In this document: positions 34,476-39,967 of the stretch, in pieces | Numbering within the stretch: the stretch's first letter is position 1 | Layout: the number at the start of each line of letters is the position of its first letter | From: Candidatus Roseilinea mizusawaensis | Lineage (GTDB): Bacteria; Chloroflexota; Anaerolineae; J036; Brachytrichaceae | Assembly (NCBI GenBank): GCA_016841965.1 | Contig: JAEANN010000016.1 | Location: 103,305-143,271 of the forward strand | Direction of reading: 5' to 3' | DNA: 39,967 bases | The notes under the pieces: generated by a model | Databases searched by the model: none | What the model was told of the DNA's origin: nothing | Seen by the model: only the letters and a program-made list of their open reading frames with translations | Program-made: the position numbers and the translations under genes

Positions 34476-34700
34476 ATGGCGCCATCACCCCTGTTGCGTA
34501 ATCTGCGTCGCGCGTTGGCTGATCTGGATGATCCGGAGCAGCTTGCGGCAAATCCGCTGGCCGCACGATTGCCGGCAGCCGGGGACGACCATGCCTTATC
34601 TCGCGCCGCTCAACTACGCCGTGTGATCGTCGATTTGATCGAGCGCCTTAAGCCGGCCGGCGAGTCTGCCGAAATGACGCCGCAGTGGCGGCAATACATC
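34476..34700 (+). pseudogene. Truncated paralogue of the NB-ARC gene's N-terminal domain
   Basis: About 75 codons read LLRNLRRALADLDDPEQLAA with NPLAARL, then LRRVIVDLIERLKPAGES and WRQYI. This matches the N-terminal domain of the NB-ARC/TPR protein at 35298-38135 (SLRRLLRAWHDPAQLNAHPL, then LRGIVLEAIARLRPAGAP and WRGYI). Similarity stops at about 34700, where the sequence changes to FN3-like in another frame. The open frame itself ends at 34733 with unrelated residues. The piece is inverted relative to its relative and has no NB-ARC part, so it is a duplicated and broken fragment, though a short protein could still be made. Confidence 0.7.
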
Positions 34701-35164
34701 CACTGTCCTGGTCTGCCGCCTCCGGCGTGGTGAATCACTATCGCTACTGCTATAACACGACGAGCGGGTGCACGCCGTCAATCGGTGTTGGCACGAACAC
34801 CAACGTGGCGCTGAGCGGGTTGACGGGGGGTACGACCTACTACTGGCAGGTGCGGGCGTGCGCCGACGCTGCGTGCGACGTGTACTGCGCACAACGTGGC
34901 CGGCAACACCGACGCCGACAACAACGCCTGGTGGCCCTTCACCACCCTGCCCAACGCCCCGCACCGCCACCCGCACCTTCGCCGATGGCGGGGTGGACTT
35001 CTTCTTCACCACCGCCAACCTGGATGGGCCGGCCGCTGCCGGGCGGCTACGCGCTGAACAGCAGCGTGACCATCGACGCGCACGATGGTGAGATCCCGCG
35101 CAGCGCGCCGGCGGTGGACGTTGCGCCGTGGCGGGCCTTTGCGCCAATTGTGATCAAACCGTAG
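34700..35164 (+). pseudogene. Decayed C-terminus of an FN3-containing secreted protein
   Basis: Four successive pieces in three frames read as one protein end: PLSWSAASGVVNHYRYCYN with LTGGTTYYWQVRACADAAC (frame 2, fibronectin type III-like), HNVAGNTDADNNAWWPFTTL (frame 3), RTFADGGVDFFFTTANLDGP (frame 1) and GYALNSSVTIDAHDGEIP ending WRAFAPIVIKP-stop (frame 2). The last residues resemble the F/Y-x-P-x-V-x-K/R tail common on exported Chloroflexota proteins. Three frameshifts and no N-terminus show that it is dead. It is joined to the truncated NB-ARC-like fragment without a gap, marking a rearrangement junction at about 34700. Confidence 0.7.
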
Positions 35165-35241
35165 GCGCACGTTGGGGCACGCCTTGTGCGTGCCCCCATG
35201 CGCCTCGTGCGCGCCACAATGCACGTGGCGCGTCCCTACTA
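35162..35241. repeat. Palindromic interspersed element candidate
   Basis: An 80-bp stretch beginning TAGGCGCAC and ending GCGCGTCCCTA, built of hairpins; the clearest is GGGGCACGC-CTTGT-GCGTGCCCC (35174-35196). The shape suggests a REP-like element. Only one copy is seen in this window. Confidence 0.45.
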
Positions 35242-35264
35242 CAACCCCCTGCTGTTGGGGTTCA

Positions 35265-35298
35265 AAGGGCGGTCTGCACGACCGCCCTTCGCTTTTTT
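35265..35298 (+). terminator. Rho-independent terminator
   Basis: AAGGGCGGTC and GACCGCCCTT form a 10-bp stem around TGCAC, followed by CGC and six T. It serves the plus strand, i.e. the decayed FN3 gene, and is still intact. Its last T is also part of the NB-ARC gene's stop codon. Confidence 0.85.
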
Positions 35299-38135
35299 CA
35301 AGCCGGCGTAGAAGGCTGGCTGTTGAGCACGCCGGGGCATGACCAGCGCGCCTCGGCGTCCTCAAGCGTTTCCAGCCAGCCGGCGACTTCACCGGCGCGA
35401 TAGTGTTCGAGTGTGCGCAGGTCGCTCAGGCTAAGCTGGGCAAGCCGGCGCGCTTCGGCCCAATCAGCCTGCTCGGCTCGAACGCGCGCCAACCCAAAGC
35501 GATGAAGCGCAGCCAAATCTGGGTAGTGATTCTGCCCGGCAATTTCCAGGCCGCGCGCAAAGATTGCGCCGGCCTCGGCGATCTGGACCTGTGCCAGGCA
35601 GCACTCGCCCAACTCGATCCGTACGCTGGCCTTGTACCAGGTCAGTCCGTTTTGCTCGGCCAGTTGAAGCGCCTGGAGCAGATGGCTGTGCGCTTGTTCC
35701 CACCGTTTCTGCCGCATGTTCAACACACCGAGCGCGTGTTCCACCAGCGTCAGGTTGTGCAAGCTGGCCAGGTCACGGGCAATCGCGTGCGCCTCTTCGT
35801 AATAGGCCTGGGCTTGCGCATAGTCGTGTTTGTCCACGGCGATCACACCCAGCGCGATGAGCGCGTAGGCGATACGATCGCGAAAATCAATCTGGCGCGC
35901 CAGGGCCAGGCCGGCCTGAAGATGCAGGCTGGCCTCATCGTGGCGATTGCGCTGCCGCAGCAAAGCGCCCAGATTAAGCAGCGCGTTGATCTCTGCCACC
36001 GGCTGCCCAAGCGTGTGAGCCAGCCCGGCGCTTTGCAGGAGCGTGGCTTCGACCTCGTCATGGCGGCCGAGCTGGCCCAAGGCGGCTGTGCGTGTGTGTA
36101 GAATCTGTAAGCGCAACGCAGCCTCGTCGGGGGAGGGAGTCAAGTCAAGCGCCTGATCACAGATTTCTACGGTCTGCCGGGCGTCGCCGGCCAGCCAATG
36201 CGCCTGCGCCAGTGTTGCCAGCGCAGTTGGCAGCGCCTGCGGCGCTTCAGAGCGGGCATATTCAACCGTTTGTTGAAGCTGCGCAATCGCGCCGGCCACG
36301 TCATGATGCCAAAGCAACACCCGTCCGCGCTGAATGTCAAACCGGCAGCGCTCGGCCGGCCCGTGTGAGCGGAGCTGCCGTTCGGCCATATCCAGCAGGC
36401 GCTCGGCCAGCGCGCGCACCCCACGTCGGTCCAGGCAATCGAACAATGTCTGACAGAAGTGCGCGGCTGCCTCGGGCCAGTCCAGATCAACAGAGATCTG
36501 AGCAGCGGCCAGGGCGGCCGTCCATTGTGCGGGGGGCAGGGGGCATTGAGCCGGCGAGTACACCACGCGCATGGCGTGTTCAACCAGCGCGCGGCGGGCG
36601 CGCTCGCTGATGTGCGCCTGGGCTGCGTGTGGCTCGGCCAAGCGCCAGTCGCGGATGGCCGCGTGAATGCTATAACAACCGTTGTAATGCTGGATCAAGC
36701 CGCTATCCACCAATCGGTCAAGCGCGGCCAGAGCCGATGAGGTGTCGGGGATGACCGCGCGCAACACACTCAGGGCTGTCTCTTCATCAAAGACGGCTGG
36801 TTTGGCCGGCAATTCACACAGAGCCAGAAGTCCTTGACGGTGCGCCTCGGGCAGAATGGACACGCTCAGCGCAATGCTTTCGCTCAGTGAGGCATTGTCT
36901 GCTGCCAGACGATCTATGCCCAACGGTAGGCGCAAGGCCAGGCGCGCCTTCGCGTCGCGCAGGGCCTTCAGCGCGGCTGCCACGCGACGCGGCTGGCCGG
37001 CGTGAGATTCGTGCCGCAGATAGTGCCCGACCAGGGTGAGCGCCAGCGGTAACCCACCGCATGCTTCGGCCAGCGCGCGCATGTCGTGGTAGTGGTCGGC
37101 CAGCAAGCCGGGCGCAAGACTGTCCAGCAGTGACAGACTGTCTTCCAAGCTCAGATCAGGTATAGCGATACACCCGCGCGCCTCGGCGAAATTGACGGCC
37201 AGTTCGGGCAGTGTGGTGGAGAGCAAGTAAACACATTGCGCGTTGCCCACGAGTAGCGGCTCGACGTGCGCCATGTCCCAGACATCATTGAGCGCCAATG
37301 CCAACCGCCGTGTGCCGAGCGCCTGACGCACGATTTGCGCGCGTTGGTGCGGCGTCTTGAAGTGTTCCAGGTCGTGCAGGCCGAGGCCAAGCGCTTGGCC
37401 CCATTCTGTCAGGATTGCCGATAGGTCTGGTTGTGGGCCAAGGGTGGCCCACAGCACGCCGTCGGGATAGTGCGTCTTGAGAGAGGGTGCGCTCGCCAGA
37501 TGTGCCAGCAAGGCGCTTTTGCCGCTGCCCGGCAGACCGTGAAACGCCAGCCGGCGGCATCCAAACGTCAACAGCGAGTCGGCCAGTTCAAGCAGCGCCT
37601 GGCGCCCAACGAATGGCCCATGCGGCGCCGGGGCGGTATTGAGTGGGCCTGCCGGGCGTGGGGCAGAGGGGGATTGCACGAAGAAGCCGGCCCCGAGTGG
37701 CGCTTCCGCCCCGCGCAGGAGATCGCCCAGCGCGTCGAGCGCTTGTTGTAACGCGCGCCGGCAACTGACTGCCTCAATGCACAACAGGCGCGCCACGTCC
37801 TCAAGCGCGCGACCTTCCAGGTAGTGTTCGGTCAGTGCGATATAGCCGCGCCAGGCGCGGTCAGGGGGCGTGGGCGGCGCGCCGGCCGGCCGCAGGCGTG
37901 CAATCGCTTCCAGCACGATTCCACGCAGAGCAGTGGGGGCGTCTTCTCCGCGTGCCTGCCGGCGTTGAGCAACAACTGGGCTGCGCGCCAGCGGATGCGC
38001 GTTGAGTTGGGCCGGATCGTGCCAGGCGCGCAGCAGGCGGCGCAGCGATTTGCGCCCATAGATGTCCTCTACGGCGTCCTCTACGCTGGAGCGTCGTGGC
38101 AAGGTCTTGCGGTGCGTCGTATGGTGTGTGGCCAT
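35298..38135 (-). CDS. NB-ARC (AP-ATPase) protein with C-terminal TPR repeats
   Basis: 945 residues from the ATG at 38135; an in-frame start at 38321 would add 62 residues that look non-coding. Layout: an N-terminal helical domain (about 30-140; its middle part, LARLLCIEAVSCRRALQQAL, looks HTH-like), then an NB-ARC ATPase with P-loop GLPGSGKS (about 200-207), Walker B-like LALALNDVWD (about 278-287, Asn replacing the first Asp of the usual DD) and the GLPLAL motif (about 361-366). A winged-helix part follows, then roughly ten TPR-like helical hairpins to the C-terminus. Such STAND proteins are signal-sensing switches, often regulators or immune sensors. A truncated copy of its N-terminal domain lies at 34476. 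The ligand is unknown. Confidence 0.85.
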   Translation of the reverse strand: MATHHTTHRKTLPRRSSVEDAVEDIYGRKSLRRLLRAWHDPAQLNAHPLARSPVVAQRRQARGEDAPTALRGIVLEAIARLRPAGAPPTPPDRAWRGYIALTEHYLEGRALEDVARLLCIEAVSCRRALQQALDALGDLLRGAEAPLGAGFFVQSPSAPRPAGPLNTAPAPHGPFVGRQALLELADSLLTFGCRRLAFHGLPGSGKSALLAHLASAPSLKTHYPDGVLWATLGPQPDLSAILTEWGQALGLGLHDLEHFKTPHQRAQIVRQALGTRRLALALNDVWDMAHVEPLLVGNAQCVYLLSTTLPELAVNFAEARGCIAIPDLSLEDSLSLLDSLAPGLLADHYHDMRALAEACGGLPLALTLVGHYLRHESHAGQPRRVAAALKALRDAKARLALRLPLGIDRLAADNASLSESIALSVSILPEAHRQGLLALCELPAKPAVFDEETALSVLRAVIPDTSSALAALDRLVDSGLIQHYNGCYSIHAAIRDWRLAEPHAAQAHISERARRALVEHAMRVVYSPAQCPLPPAQWTAALAAAQISVDLDWPEAAAHFCQTLFDCLDRRGVRALAERLLDMAERQLRSHGPAERCRFDIQRGRVLLWHHDVAGAIAQLQQTVEYARSEAPQALPTALATLAQAHWLAGDARQTVEICDQALDLTPSPDEAALRLQILHTRTAALGQLGRHDEVEATLLQSAGLAHTLGQPVAEINALLNLGALLRQRNRHDEASLHLQAGLALARQIDFRDRIAYALIALGVIAVDKHDYAQAQAYYEEAHAIARDLASLHNLTLVEHALGVLNMRQKRWEQAHSHLLQALQLAEQNGLTWYKASVRIELGECCLAQVQIAEAGAIFARGLEIAGQNHYPDLAALHRFGLARVRAEQADWAEARRLAQLSLSDLRTLEHYRAGEVAGWLETLEDAEARWSCPGVLNSQPSTPA

Positions 38136-38388
38136 TTTGCTGGCGTAATCAGTCCTCCCCGCACGACACTCATTGTAGACCAATATCCTGAGAAGTGGGG
38201 GGCATACGCCGCGCACGAGGGGAAACCATTCGTTGCCACGGCGCGTCGGCGAGGGGGCAAGGCCTGAGTGCAAATTGTGATCAAACTGTGAGCAAAATGC
38301 GCTGGACATTCTGCACGTCATTTGACAGCATATTTTTTATCGCATGAGTTGGCTTGCTCAAACCCAACGTGTTATTCCGGACGTGAAG

Positions 38389-39738
38389 ATGAAGAACATA
38401 CTGATTTTTATGTCGCTAGTGCTGGCAGCATGTAGCACAGCAGCCGGTGCATCGCTAATGGCAAACGCGTCGCCGACTGTGCAGGCGAGGCGCGCCGGGC
38501 CGGCCCAAGGGGCGACCGTCGTGCCGCGTGCGTGGGCGCCGCTGGCCGGGGCTGCCGTCACCGACACACGGCCTGTGTTGAACAAGTGGGCGTTGTGGAC
38601 GAACGGCGTGCAACTGCGCGGCGCGGACATTTGGCAACGCATTCGCGTGCCCGCCCTGGACCAAAACTATCTGGGGGATGGCTACATCGGCCCGCCCTAT
38701 TCCCAGCAAGACTTTAACCGCCTGGCGCAGTTGGGCGCGAACTATGTGGTGCTGTCGGTGCCCGGCCTGTTCACCGAGCGCCCGCCCTATCAGCTCGATG
38801 TCAATGCGCAGGCGCATCTGGATCAACTGCTAGAGCAAGCACGGCTGGCCGATCTGTTTGCGGTGATTGCCTTTCGCACCGGGCCGGGGCGCAGCGACTT
38901 CACGTTTTACCGCGACGGCGCCGGGGTGTGGTATCCGCCGGAGTTGCTGATCGAAGATGTATGGACGAACCAAGCGGCTCAGGATGCCTGGGTGCAGATG
39001 TGGCGGCACACGGCCCAACGCTATCGGGGGCATCCGGTGGTGGTGGGCTACGAGATCATGGTGGAGCCGAACGCGGATGAAGTGGCGTTGGACATCTACG
39101 ACCCGCAGCAGTTCTATCCGCAGTATGCCGAGACGACGTATGACTGGAACCGCATGCACCGGCCAATTGTGCAGGCGATTCGCGAAGTGGACGCCGATAC
39201 GCCCATTCTGTTGAGCGGGATGGGCTGGGGGTCGGTGTTTTGGTTGCCATATTTGCAGCCGGTGACGGCGACGCGCGTGGTGTATGCAGTGCATCAGTAC
39301 ATGCCGTTTTTGTACACGCATCAACCGGTTGGCGCGAACCGGCCTTACCCAGGTGTGTTTGATGTGGACTGGGACAACCAGCCGGACACGTTCAACTGGG
39401 GATGGATGGCGAACTATTTCAGCCGGCTGGACACATTTGCCGCGCAGCATCCAGGCCCGCAAACCGTGAGCGAATTTGGGGCGTCACGCTGGTCGCCGGG
39501 CGCAGCGGACTTTATGCGCGACCAGATGGATGACTTCGAGCGGCGCGGCATGAATTATGCAATCTGGCTGTGGGACTCGACCTGGGAGCCGTGGCGAACC
39601 TGGGGCAGCAAGGCGATGAACTATCTGTTTGGGCCGGATCCGGCCAACTACACCGAAGTGCCGAACGCCACGATGACAGTGATTGTGCAGGCATGGGGGC
39701 GCAACACGTTGCGACCGTCACAGTTCAGGCAGCCCTAA
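38389..39738 (+). CDS. Glycoside hydrolase family 5-like lipoprotein
   Basis: 449 residues from the ATG at 38389. The N-terminus MKNILIFMSLVLAACS is a lipoprotein signal with Cys 15 after VLAA. After a short linker comes a (beta/alpha)8 cellulase-like domain: YEIMVEPNADE contains the acid/base Glu (about 226, in the place of the NEP motif), VHQYMPF the conserved His/Tyr pair, and TVSEFGAS the nucleophile Glu (about 362), followed by NYAIWLWDSTWEPW. GH5 enzymes cut beta-glucans or mannans; the substrate is not deducible. An upstream ATG at 38344 would add 15 residues and mask the signal peptide. Confidence 0.85.
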   Translation: MKNILIFMSLVLAACSTAAGASLMANASPTVQARRAGPAQGATVVPRAWAPLAGAAVTDTRPVLNKWALWTNGVQLRGADIWQRIRVPALDQNYLGDGYIGPPYSQQDFNRLAQLGANYVVLSVPGLFTERPPYQLDVNAQAHLDQLLEQARLADLFAVIAFRTGPGRSDFTFYRDGAGVWYPPELLIEDVWTNQAAQDAWVQMWRHTAQRYRGHPVVVGYEIMVEPNADEVALDIYDPQQFYPQYAETTYDWNRMHRPIVQAIREVDADTPILLSGMGWGSVFWLPYLQPVTATRVVYAVHQYMPFLYTHQPVGANRPYPGVFDVDWDNQPDTFNWGWMANYFSRLDTFAAQHPGPQTVSEFGASRWSPGAADFMRDQMDDFERRGMNYAIWLWDSTWEPWRTWGSKAMNYLFGPDPANYTEVPNATMTVIVQAWGRNTLRPSQFRQP

Positions 39739-39941
39739 CGCGTGCCTGTGGGTGATAAGGGGAATCGAATCGAGGATGTCCGGTTTTGGCCCTGATTTTG
39801 TCCTATTTTGTGACCTTGCGCTGCGACGCCTGAAGGCGCAAGAGTCGCCGCACGATGGCTGCTTGGGCGCGCCATCGGTCAAAGATGCGCAGCGGTTGCG
39901 CTGCTGAGAACAGACCAGATGTGCCGAAGGAGGTAAAAGTC
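39739..39941. other. Intergenic region upstream of last gene
   Basis: 203 bp, T-rich near 39780-39810. A 7-bp inverted repeat CTTGCGC/GCGCAAG (39815-39842) could form a hairpin in the 5' UTR of the next gene. I see no clear promoter. Confidence 0.4.
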
Positions 39942-39967
39942 ATGCAAACGCGACAACGATTGGGTTT
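39942..39967 (+). CDS. Start of an unidentified gene (runs off window)
   Basis: An ATG preceded by a perfect AAGGAGGT (39927-39934) at 7-nt spacing, followed by eight further codons beginning MQTRQRLG. The strong ribosome binding site makes a real start very likely. Too little is visible for a function. Confidence 0.6.

Noticed and set aside
38322-38327. Consensus TTGACA upstream of the GH5 gene
   Set aside because: No -10 at 16-18 bp; that position falls in the coding-like ATG region. Not strong enough to call a promoter.
39815-39842. 7-bp inverted repeat as a terminator for the GH5 gene
   Set aside because: No T-run follows, and it lies about 75 bp after the stop; it may be a 5' UTR hairpin of the next gene or chance.

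Overview
The window is a GC-rich bacterial chromosome segment and most probably comes from a Chloroflexota (Anaerolineae/Thermoflexales-like) genome. The evidence is the gene mix: a baseplate-J-like membrane protein between alaS and ruvX, a lamin-tail-domain protein, BatA/DUF58 genes, an ArnT-like glycosyltransferase, an NB-ARC/TPR regulator, and a decayed secreted protein ending in an F-x-P-x-V-x-K-like tail. The assignment is inferred from family content; no rRNA is present. The palindrome GCCGGC is strikingly frequent throughout.

Layout. 1-3.2 kb: 5' end of mutS (minus), a frameshifted metallo-beta-lactamase-fold remnant, an AlbA_2/Schlafen-type regulator and a membrane-anchored lamin-tail protein. 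3.28-5.43 kb: a CRISPR array of 29 identical 36-bp repeats plus a terminal half repeat, with no cas gene anywhere in the 40 kb. It is followed by about 600 bp of non-coding DNA with a minus-strand TATAAT, two copies of an inverted-repeat module and a 30-bp perfect palindrome; I read this as the leader side. 6.1-12 kb: an overlapping operon of a PBP1C-type penicillin-binding protein, a family-39 glycosyltransferase and a ketopantoate reductase. 12-17.5 kb (minus): an unknown 121-aa protein coupled to a membrane-anchored PLD protein, BatA-like and DUF58 proteins, and an isopropylmalate/homoisocitrate-type dehydrogenase. 17.6-18.7 kb: a small arsenic operon (arsR with an overlapping promoter/operator, arsC, and a truncated arsM-like remnant). 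18.7-23.2 kb: pyroglutamyl peptidase, HAD phosphatase, a kinase remnant, a D-2-hydroxyacid dehydrogenase and a divergent GroEL paralogue that lacks the catalytic aspartate equivalent to D398. 23.2-23.9 kb: a 9-bp tandem repeat, tRNA-Met(CAT) with promoter and terminator, and a DUF971 gene. 24-29.8 kb (minus): alaS, baseplate-J-like protein, ruvX, mltG. 29.9-32.3 kb: infC-rpmI-rplT and an rRNA/tRNA 2'-O-methyltransferase; infC appears to start at AUA. 32.3-35.3 kb: near-identical 89/90-bp direct repeats, ilvD (minus), then a scar made of a truncated paralogue of the NB-ARC gene's N-terminus fused to a frameshifted FN3-like secreted-protein tail. 35.3-39.97 kb: NB-ARC/TPR gene (minus), GH5-like lipoprotein (plus), and the first codons of another gene with a strong ribosome binding site.

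How the genes connect. Cell-envelope work is a recurring theme (PBP1C, GT39, MltG, BatA/DUF58, PLD, GH5). Translation genes form the infC-rpmI-rplT operon, divergent from alaS across a short two-promoter region. The most unusual points are the block-wise C/G dimorphism at the repeat-spacer boundary of the CRISPR array, the GroEL paralogue with Arg at the catalytic Asp position, the AUA start of infC, and the paired inverted-repeat modules beside the array.
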